64,000 nt of DNA from Photobacterium damselae (GCF_003026815.1 NZ_PYOG01000004.1:62001-126000); one strand, 5' to 3'; numbered from the stretch's first letter, positions 17,338 through 28,101 are shown. Notes: generated by a model not told the origin, from the sequence alone. Made by a program: numbers and translations.

Positions 17338-17520
17338 ATCCGTGCTACAAAAATACCAAGCGGCGTTAGTGTATAACATCGAAAAGAGATTATCACTTAA
17401 ATTGTGAACTAATGATTATTTATTGTAACAACAGATAAGAATCAATAAGTTATAGTTTAAAAATATGTAAAAAATGCAATTTCAGTGACCAATTATGTCT
17501 TTTATTTCTACAAAAAGATA

Positions 17521-17552
17521 AAAAAAGGGCCCATTCTCAGGCCCTTTTTTTC
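17521..17552 (-). terminator. Terminator of tkt
   Basis: AAAAAAGGGCC and GGCCCTTTTTTT form a 10-bp stem with an 8-10 nt loop and T-runs on both sides. It separates tkt from epd. Confidence 0.85.
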
Positions 17553-17624
17553 ACTCAGCGAAATAAATCGTATCACTTTTGAGACATAGATCTCGTCTTG
17601 GTCAACAATTTAAGTGCGGTTTAA

Positions 17625-19637
17625 TTAAGCAAGTAGCTCTTTTGCAGTATCAACCACGTTTTCTACGGTAAAACCAAATAGCTTAAACAGTTGATCGGCT
17701 GGCGCTGATTCACCAAATGATGTCATACCGATGATGCGGCCTTCAAAACCAACATATTTGTACCAGAAGTCTGCAATGCCAGCTTCAACAGCGATACGTG
17801 CAGTTACATCAGATGGTAGTACAGATTCACGGTAAGCAGCATCTTGCTTGTCAAATACATCTGTTGCTGGCATAGAGACAACGCGCACTTTACGGCCTTC
17901 AGCAGTAAGTAGAGCATAAGCCTCTGTTGCAAGTTCAACTTCAGAACCCGTTGCAATCAGAATTAACTCTGGCTTGCCATCACAATCTTTAAGCACATAA
18001 CCGCCTTTTGTGATGTCAGCTAATTGCTGAGCATCACGCTCTTGTTGAGCTAAGTTTTGGCGAGAGAAGATAAGTGCAGTTGGGCCATCTTTACGCTCGA
18101 TAGCAAATTTCCAAGCAACAGCTGATTCAACTTGGTCACACGGACGCCATGTGCTCATGTTTGGTGTTAAACGCAGAGAAGCAATTTGTTCAACCGGTTG
18201 GTGTGTTGGGCCATCTTCGCCCAAACCGATAGAGTCGTGTGTGTAAACTTGGATGTTTTGCACTTTCATTAGTGCAGCCATGCGCATTGCGTTACGAGCG
18301 TATTCCATGAACATTAGGAATGTTGCACCGTATGGTACGAAGCCACCGTGAAGAGCCATACCATTGATAATCGCAGTCATACCAAATTCACGCACACCGT
18401 AGTGAATGTAGTTACCCGATGCATCATCAGCGGTTAAAGCTTTAGAGCCCGACCACATAGTTAGGTTTGATGGAGCAAGGTCAGCCGAACCGCCCATAAA
18501 TTCTGGCAGTAACTTACCAAATGCTTCTAGTGCGTTTTGTGATGCTTTACGAGAAGCAATATTAGCTGGGTTTGCTTGCAGATCAGCGATGATTGCCGAG
18601 GTTGCTTCTTCCCAGTTTGCAGGTAGTTCACCATTAACACGGCGCTTAAACTCAGCCGCTAATTCTGGGTATTGTGCAGCATATGCCGCAAATTTTTCAT
18701 CCCAAGCGACTTCTTTTGCGCTGCCCGCTTCTTTTGCGTCCCACTGAGCATAAATATCAGCAGGAATTTCAAATGGGCCGTGTTCCCAGCCAAGGAATTC
18801 ACGAGCAGCTTTAATCTCTTCAGCACCTAGTGGTGCACCGTGACAGTCGTGAGAACCTGCTTTATTTGGTGAACCAAAGCCGATGATGGTTTTCGTACAA
18901 ATCAGTGTTGGACGTGTAGTTTCTGCTTTTGCCGCTTCAATTGCTGCATTGATTGCTTCAGCATCATGACCATCAACAGCAGGGATAACATGCCAGCCGT
19001 ATGCTTCAAAACGTTTTGGCGTATCGTCAGAGAACCAACCTTCAACATGACCATCGATAGAAATACCGTTGTCATCCCAAAATGCGATCAATTTACCAAG
19101 ACCTAGAGTACCTGCTAGAGAACACGCTTCATGAGAAACGCCTTCCATCATACAACCGTCGCCCATAAACACATATGTGTGGTGGTCAACAATATCATGA
19201 CCTTCACGGTTAAATTGTGCAGCCAATGCTTTTTCAGCTAATGCCATACCTACAGCATTAGTAATACCTTGGCCTAGAGGACCTGTTGTTGTTTCAACGC
19301 CTGGTGCATAGCCGTATTCTGGGTGACCAGGAGTTTTTGAATGCAGTTGACGGAAGTTTTTCAGATCATCGATAGCTAGATCGTAACCTGTTAAATGAAG
19401 CAGAGAGTAGATAAGCATAGAACCATGACCGTTTGATAGGATAAAACGGTCGCGATCAGCCCAATTTGGGTTTTGCGGGTTATGGTTCATATGACCACGC
19501 CATAAAACTTCAGCGATATCAGCCATACCCATAGGCGCACCAGGGTGACCAGAATTTGCCTGTTGAACCCCATCCATGCTCAATGCGCGGATTGCATTAG
19601 CCAACTGTTTACGAGAAATCGCGTTGCTAGAAGTCAT
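17625..19637 (-). CDS. tktA: Transketolase
   Basis: 670 residues (E. coli 663). This thiamine-diphosphate enzyme of the pentose phosphate pathway also supplies erythrose-4-phosphate, the substrate of the neighbouring epd. Seen: [10 protein letters not shown] near the N-terminus, the TPP motif [18 protein letters not shown] (about 155-172), and the pyrimidine-domain [18 protein letters not shown]. It is divergent from metK across 417 bp that carry two PurR-like boxes. Confidence 0.97.
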   Translation of the reverse strand: MTSSNAISRKQLANAIRALSMDGVQQANSGHPGAPMGMADIAEVLWRGHMNHNPQNPNWADRDRFILSNGHGSMLIYSLLHLTGYDLAIDDLKNFRQLHSKTPGHPEYGYAPGVETTTGPLGQGITNAVGMALAEKALAAQFNREGHDIVDHHTYVFMGDGCMMEGVSHEACSLAGTLGLGKLIAFWDDNGISIDGHVEGWFSDDTPKRFEAYGWHVIPAVDGHDAEAINAAIEAAKAETTRPTLICTKTIIGFGSPNKAGSHDCHGAPLGAEEIKAAREFLGWEHGPFEIPADIYAQWDAKEAGSAKEVAWDEKFAAYAAQYPELAAEFKRRVNGELPANWEEATSAIIADLQANPANIASRKASQNALEAFGKLLPEFMGGSADLAPSNLTMWSGSKALTADDASGNYIHYGVREFGMTAIINGMALHGGFVPYGATFLMFMEYARNAMRMAALMKVQNIQVYTHDSIGLGEDGPTHQPVEQIASLRLTPNMSTWRPCDQVESAVAWKFAIERKDGPTALIFSRQNLAQQERDAQQLADITKGGYVLKDCDGKPELILIATGSEVELATEAYALLTAEGRKVRVVSMPATDVFDKQDAAYRESVLPSDVTARIAVEAGIADFWYKYVGFEGRIIGMTSFGESAPADQLFKLFGFTVENVVDTAKELLA

Positions 19638-19734
19638 GTCTGCTCCAAGAAATACCTAGACTTATATAAAAGAAGAAAAATGATCTTATTTCCCTTCATC
19701 AACGGTGCAATATTGTCGCAAACCCATTTCACCA

Positions 19735-19750
19735 CTGCAAACGATTTCCT
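19735..19750 (-). promoter_or_regulatory. PurR-box-like operator near tkt
   Basis: CTGCAAACGATTTCCT matches 10 of the 11 fixed PurR-box positions. It lies 98 bp upstream of the tkt start. Confidence 0.5.
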
Positions 19751-19820
19751 GTAAAAAATCGGTACATTTTCAGACAACTAGCAACATTTTTATTAAATTA
19801 GCGCGAATAACCAAACAGTT

Positions 19821-19836
19821 AAGTAATCGTTTGCTT
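19821..19836 (-). promoter_or_regulatory. Second PurR-box-like operator between tkt and metK
   Basis: AAGTAATCGTTTGCTT matches 10 of the 11 fixed PurR-box positions. It is 70-odd bp from the first site; such spacing would allow looping or cooperative binding. Confidence 0.5.
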
Positions 19837-19903
19837 TTATCTATTGGAAACTAAACCTGACACGTATTCCTGCTCCTTTCTCTTTTCCCCACAGTTTGTG
19901 TTG

Positions 19904-19931
19904 TTGATTTTATCTCGATTCTGCGTATTAT
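19904..19931 (+). promoter_or_regulatory. Sigma-70 promoter of metK
   Basis: TTGATT (19904-19909), 16-bp spacer, TATTAT (19926-19931). The MetJ boxes start immediately after the -10, so repressor binding would block transcription initiation. Confidence 0.65.
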
Positions 19932-19979
19932 AGACGTCTAGACGGAGGTAGCTCTAAACGTATAACCATACATACGTCA
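19932..19979 (+). promoter_or_regulatory. Tandem MetJ operator (met boxes) of metK
   Basis: Six consecutive 8-bp units can be laid out: AGACGTCT (perfect), AGACGGAG, GTAGCTCT, AAACGTAT, AACCATAC, ATACGTCA. Tandem 8-mers around AGACGTCT are the known MetJ operator form. MetJ with S-adenosylmethionine would repress metK. Confidence 0.8.
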
Positions 19980-20054
19980 CTACTGCTAAGTAAGAGTTCA
20001 CAGTAAAACGCTACCTAGTTACCTTATTTAAGAAATAAAAAAGTGAGATCTTTC

Positions 20055-21209
20055 ATGGCTAAACACCTGTTTACTTCTGAATCAGTATCAGAAGGTCATC
20101 CTGATAAAATCGCAGACCAAATCTCAGATGCGGTACTAGATGCAATTTTAGAACAAGACCCGAAAGCACGTGTGGCGTGTGAGACTTACGTAAAAACCGG
20201 TATGGTGATGGTTGGTGGTGAGATCACTACTTCTGCTTGGGTTGATATTGAAGAACTGACTCGCGAAACTGTTCGTGAAATTGGTTATGTTCATTCAGAT
20301 ATGGGCTTTGATGCAAACTCTTGCGCTATCTTAAACACCATCGGTAAGCAATCACCAGATATTAACCAAGGTGTTGATAAGACAGATCCTAAAGAACAAG
20401 GTGCTGGTGACCAAGGTATTATGTTTGGTTATGCAACTAACGAAACTGATGTGCTAATGCCAGCTCCTATTACTTATTCTCACCTACTAATGCAGCGTCA
20501 AGCAGAAGTACGTAAGAATGGTACCCTGCCATGGCTTCGTCCTGATGCTAAATCTCAGGTAACGTTCCAATACGACAACGGTAAGATTGTAGGTATCGAT
20601 GCAGTAGTGCTTTCTACTCAGCATAGCGATTCAATCTCAACACCGGATCTTCGTGAAGCGGTAATGGAAGAGATCATTAGGCCAGTCCTACCTGCTGAAT
20701 GGTTAAGCCGTGATACTAAGTATTTCATCAACCCAACAGGTCGCTTCGTTATCGGTGGACCAATGGGTGACTGTGGTCTAACAGGTCGTAAGATCATCGT
20801 TGATACATACGGCGGTGCAGCTCGTCACGGTGGCGGTGCATTCTCTGGTAAAGATCCATCAAAAGTTGACCGTAGTGCTGCTTATGCTGCTCGTTATGTT
20901 GCGAAAAATATCGTTGCGGCAGGCATGGCAGATCGCTGTGAAATCCAGCTTTCTTACGCAATCGGTGTGGCAGATCCAACATCTATCATGGTAGAAACTT
21001 TTGGTACTGAAAAAGTAGCACAAGAGATCATCATCGAAGCAGTACGTCAGCACTTTGACCTACGCCCATACGGCCTACAAGAGATGCTAAATCTTCTTCA
21101 GCCTATTTATAAGAAAACTGCAGCATACGGTCACTTTGGCCGTGAAGAGTTCCCTTGGGAAAAAACAGATAAAGTTGCAGCGCTGCGTGACTTCGCTAAA
21201 TTAAGCTAA
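20055..21209 (+). CDS. metK: S-adenosylmethionine synthase
   Basis: 384 residues from the ATG at 20055 ([21 protein letters not shown]), as in E. coli; a GTG at 20043 is in frame but adds residues not seen in the family. It makes SAM from methionine and ATP. The motifs GHPDK (substrate loop), [12 protein letters not shown] (adenine-binding) and GGGAFSGKD (phosphate loop) are present. It has its own MetJ-controlled promoter and ends at a strong terminator. Confidence 0.98.
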   Translation: MAKHLFTSESVSEGHPDKIADQISDAVLDAILEQDPKARVACETYVKTGMVMVGGEITTSAWVDIEELTRETVREIGYVHSDMGFDANSCAILNTIGKQSPDINQGVDKTDPKEQGAGDQGIMFGYATNETDVLMPAPITYSHLLMQRQAEVRKNGTLPWLRPDAKSQVTFQYDNGKIVGIDAVVLSTQHSDSISTPDLREAVMEEIIRPVLPAEWLSRDTKYFINPTGRFVIGGPMGDCGLTGRKIIVDTYGGAARHGGGAFSGKDPSKVDRSAAYAARYVAKNIVAAGMADRCEIQLSYAIGVADPTSIMVETFGTEKVAQEIIIEAVRQHFDLRPYGLQEMLNLLQPIYKKTAAYGHFGREEFPWEKTDKVAALRDFAKLS

Positions 21210-21234
21210 GTCAGCCGTTAAAGACACAAATTTA

Positions 21235-21262
21235 AAAGGGAGCTTGCGAGCTCCCTTTTTGC
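21235..21262 (+). terminator. Terminator of metK
   Basis: AAAAGGGAGCT and AGCTCCCTTTT around a TTGCG loop, with a T-run. Confidence 0.85.
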
Positions 21263-21311
21263 ATTAAATTGATTTATTCTAATCAAGTGTCTCCCCTTTT
21301 CACTTCATCGT

Positions 21312-21794
21312 ATGTCAGCTCTACAACAACAGATCATTGCCCAAGTTACTCATTGTATTCAGCACGCCAATACTCGATTGCAAAAGCATTTCTCAGTCCC
21401 TAAAGTCACCTTTACCCAGCGCGGTAAGATTGCCGGTAGTGCCCGACTGCAGAGCTGGGAAGTACGGTTTAATCCGGTGCTATTACAAGAAAATCCTGAC
21501 GCTTTTATTAATCATGTTGTCCCCCATGAGATTGCTCACCTCATCGTATTTAAACTGTTTGGTCGAGTAAAACCCCATGGTCGAGAGTGGCAATTAATCA
21601 TGACTCAAGTGTTTAATATTCCCGCTCAAACCACCCACAGTTTTGATGTTTCTTCAGTTCAAGGTCAAACCTACCTCTATGACTGCCAGTGCCAAGAGCA
21701 TCAATTGAGTATTCGTCGTCATAATAAAATTCAGCGCCAACAAGCGGTATATCACTGCCGAAGTTGCAAACAACCACTCAAAGCTCGCCAATAG
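21312..21794 (+). CDS. sprT: SprT family zinc metalloprotein
   Basis: 160 residues. The HExxH zinc motif (VPHEIAHLIVFKLFG) and a C-terminal zinc ribbon (CQC...YHCRSC) define SprT-like proteins, related to the SPRTN DNA-protein crosslink proteases. The E. coli role is undefined. It lies in the conserved order metK-sprT-endA-rsmE. Confidence 0.92.
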   Translation: MSALQQQIIAQVTHCIQHANTRLQKHFSVPKVTFTQRGKIAGSARLQSWEVRFNPVLLQENPDAFINHVVPHEIAHLIVFKLFGRVKPHGREWQLIMTQVFNIPAQTTHSFDVSSVQGQTYLYDCQCQEHQLSIRRHNKIQRQQAVYHCRSCKQPLKARQ

Positions 21795-21924
21795 AAATTA
21801 CTAGAATAAATCGCAAACTTACTTATTTATAACGCGATCTATCCTCTTTTATGGTGTAATTATGCTAATTCATAATACATCTTGATGTGATATCACTCGC
21901 ATTAAATAAGTAAAAGGACTGGAT

Positions 21925-22629
21925 ATGAGACCATCCCTGCGCTTGTTGGTACTCGGCGCACTATTACCGCTTACAGCATTTGCCAAAGCACCCGCTAACT
22001 TCTCCAGTGCTAAGCGTGTCGCTTCTGAGCTCTACCAAGAGCATCCCATTACGTTTTACTGTGGCTGTGATATTAAATGGCAGGGTAAAAAAATGGTGCC
22101 CGATCTTGAAAGTTGTGGTTATCAAGTCCGCAAACAGGAAAAACGGGCGAACCGAATAGAGTGGGAACATGTTGTACCTGCGTGGCAATTTGGTCACCAA
22201 TTACAGTGTTGGCAAAACGGCGGACGCAAAGAGTGTGGCAAAGATAAAACATTCAAAAAAATGGAGTCGGATCTGCATAATTTGACTCCAGCTATTGGTG
22301 AAGTCAACGGCGATCGCTCTAATTTCCAATTTATGCCGTGGAATGGCAATGAAGGCGCTTATTATGGTCAATGTGAAATGAAAATTGACTTTAAAGGTCG
22401 TCGAGCCGATCCACCAACACGAGCCCGTGGAGCCATTGCTCGTACCTATCTATATATGAACAACAAATACAAATTTAACCTATCAAAACAGCAACGTCGC
22501 CTGATGGAAGCCTGGGATAAAATGTATCCAGTGACTGCGTGGGAATGCCAACGAGACCGTGAAATTGCAAAAATTCAAGGTAATCACAATCCATTTGTAC
22601 ACAACGCCTGTCAAACCGCTAAATTGTAA
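21925..22629 (+). CDS. endA: Endonuclease I (extracellular/periplasmic DNase)
   Basis: 234 residues with a signal peptide of about 20 residues (LPLTAFAKA cleavage region). The beta-beta-alpha-metal nuclease core is visible in [33 protein letters not shown] and the paired cysteines that need oxidation in the periplasm. In V. cholerae the orthologue Dns limits natural transformation and digests extracellular DNA. It has its own terminator (22641-22672). Confidence 0.95.
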   Translation: MRPSLRLLVLGALLPLTAFAKAPANFSSAKRVASELYQEHPITFYCGCDIKWQGKKMVPDLESCGYQVRKQEKRANRIEWEHVVPAWQFGHQLQCWQNGGRKECGKDKTFKKMESDLHNLTPAIGEVNGDRSNFQFMPWNGNEGAYYGQCEMKIDFKGRRADPPTRARGAIARTYLYMNNKYKFNLSKQQRRLMEAWDKMYPVTAWECQRDREIAKIQGNHNPFVHNACQTAKL

Positions 22630-22640
22630 TTGAAACAACA

Positions 22641-22672
22641 ACCCAGTGAGCCCCACACTCACTGGGTGTTTT
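22641..22672 (+). terminator. Terminator of endA
   Basis: ACCCAGTGAG pairs with CTCACTGGGT around a 7-nt loop, then GTTTTATT. Confidence 0.8.
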
Positions 22673-22760
22673 ATTCTTTACCATTACGATTTGATCTGTT
22701 GTGATTCGTGATACTATTTATCCCTTAACAAGATTATAAACATAGGTTGATCAGCGCCTC

Positions 22761-23492
22761 ATGAGAATTCCACGTATTTACCACCCAGAATCGTTACCAA
22801 GCCAAGGCTCTGTTATGTTGAGTGACGATGCGGCAAACCATGTTGGTCGCGTTATGCGAATGCAAGCAGGTCAAGAAATCATGCTGTTTGATGGAAGTAA
22901 TGCTGAATTTCCCGCGATCATCACCAATGCCAGTAAAAAGAACGTTGAAGTTGAAATCCAACAACGTGTTGAATGCAGCATTGAGTCGCCACTGAATATC
23001 CATTTAGGTCAGGTTGTCTCTCGTGGCGAAAAAATGGAATTTACCATTCAAAAGTCGGTCGAATTAGGCGTAAATACCATTACCCCACTGATTTCTGAAC
23101 GTTGTGGCGTAAAACTTAACGGCGAACGTTTTGATAAAAAACTGGCGCAATGGCAAAAAATTGCGATTGCTGCGTGTGAACAGAGTGGCCGTAATGTGGT
23201 CCCTGAGATCCGCCCAATTATGAAATTAGAAGACTGGTGTGCAGAAGAATTTTCCGGGTTGAAACTGAATCTTCATCCTCGTGCAAAATACTCAATTAAT
23301 ACTCTGCCAACACCTGTTACTGATGTTCGTCTCTTAATTGGCCCTGAAGGTGGCCTCTCTAGTGATGAAATCGATATGACAGAAAATTATAACTTTGATG
23401 AGATATTGCTAGGTCCTCGCGTATTACGAACTGAGACCGCAGCAATGACAGCCATCACCGCACTGCAAGTTCGCTTTGGTGATTTAGGCTAA
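22761..23492 (+). CDS. rsmE: 16S rRNA m3U1498 methyltransferase RsmE
   Basis: 243 residues as in E. coli. A SPOUT-type methyltransferase. The SAM-binding knot is visible at [14 protein letters not shown] and [17 protein letters not shown]. An N-terminal PUA-like part ([13 protein letters not shown]) contacts RNA. gshB begins 20 bp later behind a good ribosome site (AAGGAG), so the two form an operon. Confidence 0.96.
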   Translation: MRIPRIYHPESLPSQGSVMLSDDAANHVGRVMRMQAGQEIMLFDGSNAEFPAIITNASKKNVEVEIQQRVECSIESPLNIHLGQVVSRGEKMEFTIQKSVELGVNTITPLISERCGVKLNGERFDKKLAQWQKIAIAACEQSGRNVVPEIRPIMKLEDWCAEEFSGLKLNLHPRAKYSINTLPTPVTDVRLLIGPEGGLSSDEIDMTENYNFDEILLGPRVLRTETAAMTAITALQVRFGDLG

Positions 23493-23512
23493 TCCACAAC
23501 AAGGAGATACGA

Positions 23513-24460
23513 ATGATCAAACTGGGTATTGTGATGGACCCTATCGAGTCTATCAATATCAAGAAAGATTCAAGCTTTGCTATGATGATGGAAGCTCAGC
23601 GTCGCGGCTGGGAAATCCACTACATGGAAATGAATGACTTATCATTAGAGCAAGGTAAAGCGGTTGCGCGTACTCGTGTGGTTAGCTTAAAAGAAGATCC
23701 AAATGGTTGGTTTGAATTCCAATCGGAGCAAGAGATCGCGCTATCTGAACTAGATGCCGTTTTAATGCGTAAAGATCCTCCATTTGATACCGAATACATC
23801 TACGCAACATATATCTTAGAGCGTGCAGAAGTTGAAGGTACACTTATCGTCAATAAGCCTCAAAGCTTACGTGATTGTAACGAAAAACTCTTTACCGCTT
23901 GGTTCCCAGAACTAACGCCAACCACTATGGTGACGCGCCGTGCCGATAAGATCAAAGCTTTCCACCAGCAACACGGTGATGTGATCTTAAAACCACTTGA
24001 TGGTATGGGTGGATCTTCTATTTTCCGCGTAATGAATGGTGATCCTAACGTTTCGGTTATCATCGAGACCCTAACAAACATGGGGCAAAATTACTGTATG
24101 GCACAAACCTTTGTTCCTGATATCAGTAATGGTGATAAGCGTATCTTAGTGGTTGATGGTGAACCAATGCCATACTGCCTAGCGCGCATTCCGGCTAAAG
24201 GGGAAACTCGTGGTAATCTAGCGGCTGGCGGTCGTGGTGAAGCTCGCCCACTGAGCGAAACAGATCGTCGTATTGCAGAAGCTGTAGCACCAACACTCAA
24301 AGAAAAAGGCCTTATCTTTGTTGGCCTTGATGTGATTGGCGATAAGCTAACTGAAATCAATGTAACGAGCCCAACCTGTATTCGAGAAATCGAAGCGGCA
24401 TTTGATATCTCAATTACAGGTAAATTGATGGATGCGATTGAACGCCGACTTGGCCGTTAA
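23513..24460 (+). CDS. gshB: Glutathione synthetase
   Basis: 315 residues, as in E. coli. It joins gamma-glutamylcysteine and glycine using ATP. ATP-grasp features are LKPLDGMGGSSIFRV, QTFVPDISNGDKRILVVDGE, and EINVTSPTCIREIE near the end. Operon with rsmE, closed by a terminator at 24489-24517. Confidence 0.97.
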   Translation: MIKLGIVMDPIESINIKKDSSFAMMMEAQRRGWEIHYMEMNDLSLEQGKAVARTRVVSLKEDPNGWFEFQSEQEIALSELDAVLMRKDPPFDTEYIYATYILERAEVEGTLIVNKPQSLRDCNEKLFTAWFPELTPTTMVTRRADKIKAFHQQHGDVILKPLDGMGGSSIFRVMNGDPNVSVIIETLTNMGQNYCMAQTFVPDISNGDKRILVVDGEPMPYCLARIPAKGETRGNLAAGGRGEARPLSETDRRIAEAVAPTLKEKGLIFVGLDVIGDKLTEINVTSPTCIREIEAAFDISITGKLMDAIERRLGR

Positions 24461-24488
24461 TCTCTCATCAAAGTTTCGTAAATCAATC

Positions 24489-24517
24489 AAACGCAGCACT
24501 TATTGCTGCGTTTTTTA
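24489..24517 (+). terminator. Terminator of rsmE-gshB
   Basis: AACGCAGCA/TGCTGCGTT-type stem with a short loop and TTTTTT. Confidence 0.85.
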
Positions 24518-24613
24518 TTCTTTATCGAAAACCAATACCAATTATGGCTAAGACTCGGCATACTAATAACACGGTAAGACAACTCTGTCTCATTTGTGTT
24601 TTGGGAAACCTTC

Positions 24614-25177
24614 ATGAACCTCACCAACCATTTTTTAATTGCGATGCCATCGCTACAGCAGACACTGTTTGAAAAAACGGTTATTTATATTTGTGAGCAT
24701 AATGAAGATGGGGCGATGGGCGTTATCATCAACCAATCTGTCGATGTATCCATTGCTGAAATGTTCGAAAAGATCGAAGTAGAACCAAGTTATTTGATCA
24801 CTCAGCCAAGTAAACTCACCGCGCAAGTTCTTAATGGCGGGCCAGTTTCCGAAGATCGTGGTTTCGTTTTGCATTCAGGCCATCACAACTATACTTCAAG
24901 TATTTTAATTACAGATCAACTTGCTCTTACCACATCACTGGATGTGCTCTCTGAGTTAGGCTCTTCTCAAGGTCCGCAACAATTTCTGGTGGCATTAGGT
25001 TATGCAGGCTGGGATGCGGGACAATTAGAGCAAGAACTGGCAGAAAATAGTTGGTTAACCGTTGAAGCCGATCCTGAGATCATTTTTAATACCCCACTTA
25101 ATCAACGCTGGCAGCACGCCATTAGTAAAATGGGCTTTACTGCCGCTCAGCTTTCAACAGATGTAGGACACGCATGA
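24614..25177 (+). CDS. yqgE: UPF0301 family protein YqgE
   Basis: 187 residues from the ATG at 24614 ([14 protein letters not shown]), the E. coli length; an in-frame start at 24596 adds atypical residues. Conserved GAMGVIINQ and [15 protein letters not shown] segments identify the family. The function is not established. It overlaps ruvX by ATGA. Confidence 0.93.
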   Translation: MNLTNHFLIAMPSLQQTLFEKTVIYICEHNEDGAMGVIINQSVDVSIAEMFEKIEVEPSYLITQPSKLTAQVLNGGPVSEDRGFVLHSGHHNYTSSILITDQLALTTSLDVLSELGSSQGPQQFLVALGYAGWDAGQLEQELAENSWLTVEADPEIIFNTPLNQRWQHAISKMGFTAAQLSTDVGHA

Positions 25178-25599
25178 GTCAATCTCGTACAGTATTAGCT
25201 TTTGATTACGGCACAAAAAGTATCGGTGTTGCTATCGGGCAAGAAATCACAGGTACCGCTCAACCATTAAAAGCCCTTAAAGCGCGCGATGGGATTCCAA
25301 GTTGGGAAGCCATTGAGCAAATTCTAAAAGAGTGGCAGCCAGATTTAGTCGTCGTTGGCCTACCACTTGATATGTCTGGCCACGAACTCGAAACCATCAC
25401 GCCACGAGCGAAAAAATTTGCCAATCGTCTGCATGGCCGTTTTGGTTGTCAGGTAGAACTCCACGATGAGCGTTTATCAACAGCAGAAGCTCGTGCTGAA
25501 CTGTTTGAGTTTGGTGGTTACCGTAATCTAAGTAAAGGCAACATTGACTCACAGTCAGCGGTTGTCATTTTAGAAAGCTGGTTTGAAAACCAATATTAA
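25174..25599 (+). CDS. ruvX: Holliday junction resolvase-like / pre-16S rRNA nuclease YqgF
   Basis: 141 residues. RNase H-like fold with catalytic-type acidic residues in [24 protein letters not shown] and [10 protein letters not shown]. YqgF matures the 16S rRNA 5' end in E. coli. Translationally coupled to yqgE by a 4-nt overlap. A hairpin at 25629-25653 follows. Confidence 0.95.
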   Translation: MSQSRTVLAFDYGTKSIGVAIGQEITGTAQPLKALKARDGIPSWEAIEQILKEWQPDLVVVGLPLDMSGHELETITPRAKKFANRLHGRFGCQVELHDERLSTAEARAELFEFGGYRNLSKGNIDSQSAVVILESWFENQY

Positions 25600-25926
25600 T
25601 CTGCAAATTTTTATCCGATCTTTTTCCTAAGCAGCAGATCTCTTTCTGCTGCTTAAATCCACTTTTGATCAACAAAGATCATCCTTTACAGCCAAAAGCT
25701 GACCACGCCTTAAACATTCTGAGTTGATCTTCCCCAAACCCGCAGCAGATCTATTGTGTACAGCTTGTACAGCTTTTGGACTATTTGTACTCAAAAACCC
25801 CATTTGCTGAACAATAAAAAAGGCATCGAACTTATACAATAATAAATTCAATACTTTATATCTTATTGTAAACTTATTTACTTTTTAGCCTATGATGACC
25901 TATTAGTAAGTAGATCATCATGAACC
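25600..25926. other. Intergenic region ruvX-pilU
   Basis: 327 bp between convergent genes. It holds the ruvX hairpin and a tandem TGTACAGCT repeat (about 25756-25775). I see no credible gene; a 60-codon minus-strand ORF (25669-25851) lacks a ribosome site and family features. Confidence 0.6.
25629..25653 (+). terminator. Hairpin after ruvX
   Basis: AAGCAGCAG pairs with CTGCTGCTT around a 7-nt loop. Only AAATCC follows, so it is weaker than its neighbours. Confidence 0.55.
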
Positions 25927-27033
25927 TTAATTAAAATCTACCGTTACCCCATCCAACGCATTGATCGCCGTTTTATCTTTACTCCCTACTTTGATCATTA
26001 AACGTAAATCATTTGGAGAATCCGCATGATGAAGAGCATCTTGTTCTGTAATGGCACCTTTAGTGAATAACTCATACAACGATTGATCAAAAGTCATCAT
26101 TCCCGATTCACCTGATTTGGCCATCACATCTTTGATCTCATAAAGTTCACCACGACGAATAAGATCTGCCACTCGCGGTGTATTAATTAATAGTTCAAAG
26201 GCTGCATGCCGTCCTTGACCATGAGCATCAGGGATAAGTTGCTGAGCTAAAATGCATTTAAGGTTCAAGGATAAATCAAACAAAAACTGATGTTGGCGCT
26301 CTTTCGGTACCAGATGCAGAATGCGCTCTAACGCTTGGTTAGCATTATTGGCGTGCAATGTGGCCATACATAAATGACCCGTTTCCGCAAAATTCATCGC
26401 ATATTCCATCGTCTCTTGCGTACGAATTTCGCCGATTAAGATCATATCAGGCGCTTGTCGCAAAGAGTTCTTAAGCGCCACTTCATAACTCTCAGTATCG
26501 AGACCAACTTCACGCTGAGTCACTATGCATTTATCGTGTTTGTGGACAAATTCAATCGGATCTTCAACCGTTAAAATGTGGCCACTGCGATTTTGATTTC
26601 GAAACCCGGTCATTGCCGCCATCGAAGTCGATTTACCCGACCCCGTTGCACCAACCACTAAAACTAAACCGCGTTTAGCTAGAGCCATTTTTTGCATATC
26701 CATCGGCAATTTCAGGCTAAAGATATCTGGAATATCGGTTTCAATCCGACGAACAACCATGCCGGGTAATTCTCGCTGCCAAAACGCACTGACACGAAAC
26801 CGCCAATCGCCACGAACTAAAGCAAAATTCGCTTCTCGGGTATCAACAAACTCTTGATATAAAGCACTGTCCATCGCCTCATCAAACAGTAAATCAACCC
26901 CTGTACGATCTAACGTATCGCCAATGGGATGCAACACACCATCCACTTTTAATAGGCACGGAGAATCCACGGTGATATAGAGATCCGACGCTTTACGTTC
27001 AACAACCTGATTTAAAATTTCTTGTAGTTTCAT
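25927..27033 (-). CDS. pilU: Type IV pilus retraction ATPase PilU
   Basis: 368 residues. Secretion-family ATPase with Walker A GATGSGKST (about 128-136), the Asp-box EDPIEFVH, Walker B ILIGEIR and the His-box TGHLCMATLHANN. It is the PilT-dependent auxiliary retraction motor. It starts 11 bp after the pilT stop, so pilT-pilU is an operon. In V. cholerae these motors power pilus retraction for DNA uptake. Confidence 0.95.
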   Translation of the reverse strand: MKLQEILNQVVERKASDLYITVDSPCLLKVDGVLHPIGDTLDRTGVDLLFDEAMDSALYQEFVDTREANFALVRGDWRFRVSAFWQRELPGMVVRRIETDIPDIFSLKLPMDMQKMALAKRGLVLVVGATGSGKSTSMAAMTGFRNQNRSGHILTVEDPIEFVHKHDKCIVTQREVGLDTESYEVALKNSLRQAPDMILIGEIRTQETMEYAMNFAETGHLCMATLHANNANQALERILHLVPKERQHQFLFDLSLNLKCILAQQLIPDAHGQGRHAAFELLINTPRVADLIRRGELYEIKDVMAKSGESGMMTFDQSLYELFTKGAITEQDALHHADSPNDLRLMIKVGSKDKTAINALDGVTVDFN

Positions 27034-27044
27034 CCCATCAACTC

Positions 27045-28079
27045 TTAGATCTGTTGGGCACTGTCGACAATACGACGACCTTCTTCTGCTTCCACTAGTC
27101 CTTGGGCAACCAGCATCTTCACACTCTGTTCCATTGTCTGCATTCCCATTGCCGATCCGGTTTGGATCATGGAATACATCTGAGCAATCTTATCTTCGCG
27201 GATCAAATTTCGAATCGCAGGGGTTGCCATCATGATCTCATGGGAAGCCACACGACCACCGCTAATGCATTTCAACAAACTTTGGGAAACCACTGCACGT
27301 AATGACTCAGATAACATGGAGCGAACCATGGATTTATCACTACCAGGAAATACATCGATAATACGGTCAATACTTTTGGCTGCTGAACTTGTGTGTAGCG
27401 TACCTAAAACCAAGTGTCCGGTTTCTGCAGCAGTTAACGCTAAACTGATGGTCTCTTGATCTCGCAATTCCCCCACAACAATCACATCGGGATCTTCACG
27501 TAATGCCGAGCGCAAAGCGGCTTGAAAACTGTGGGTATCACGATGCACTTCTCGTTGGTTAATCAAACAACGTTTACTGTGATGCACAAATTCAATTGGA
27601 TCTTCAATCGTGAGGATATGACGATTGGTGTGCTCATTAATATAATCAACCAATGCTGCAATGGTGGTGGATTTACCAGAACCTGTAGCCCCTGTAACTA
27701 ATACCAATCCACGCTGACATTGTGCTATTTTGTAGAAAACATCGGGCACATTCAGAGATTCCAAGGTTGGAATAGTCATAGGGATAGTACGAAAGACCGC
27801 AGAACAACCTCGAGATTGGTGAAAAGCGTTAACACGAAAACGGCCAACATCGGGTAATTCAAATGAGAAGTCGACTTCTAACTCTTCTTCAAATTGACGA
27901 CGTTGGGCATCATTCATAATATCAAAAATCAGACGATGAACCTCTGAGTGCTCTAATGCAGGTAAACTTAACTTGCGTACATCACCATCTACACGGATCA
28001 TAGGTGGAACACCTGCTGAAAGATGCAGATCCGATGCGTTATGTTTTACACTGAAGTCTAATAATTCGGTGATATCCAT
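27045..28079 (-). CDS. pilT: Type IV pilus retraction ATPase PilT
   Basis: 344 residues as expected. Walker A GATGSGKST (about 130-138), Asp-box EDPIEFVH, Walker B VIVVGELR and the His-box TGHLVLGTLHTSSA are intact. PilT depolymerises the pilus at the inner membrane. The divergent gene yggS starts only 22 bp away, so the two promoters must overlap each other or reach into coding sequence. Confidence 0.97.
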   Translation of the reverse strand: MDITELLDFSVKHNASDLHLSAGVPPMIRVDGDVRKLSLPALEHSEVHRLIFDIMNDAQRRQFEEELEVDFSFELPDVGRFRVNAFHQSRGCSAVFRTIPMTIPTLESLNVPDVFYKIAQCQRGLVLVTGATGSGKSTTIAALVDYINEHTNRHILTIEDPIEFVHHSKRCLINQREVHRDTHSFQAALRSALREDPDVIVVGELRDQETISLALTAAETGHLVLGTLHTSSAAKSIDRIIDVFPGSDKSMVRSMLSESLRAVVSQSLLKCISGGRVASHEIMMATPAIRNLIREDKIAQMYSMIQTGSAMGMQTMEQSVKMLVAQGLVEAEEGRRIVDSAQQI

Positions 28080-28101
28080 ACTTTTTCCTTAAGACGTAAT
28101 T

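Larger units (their letters stand above)
19638..20054. other. Divergent control region tkt/metK
   Basis: 417 bp with no credible ORF. It holds PurR-like boxes (19735-19750, 19821-19836), the metK promoter (19904-19931) and a tandem MetJ operator (19932-19979). Confidence 0.75.

Noticed and set aside
25669..25851. 60-codon minus-strand ORF in the ruvX-pilU gap
   Set aside because: No ribosome site or family features, and it runs through a direct repeat (TGTACAGCT twice).
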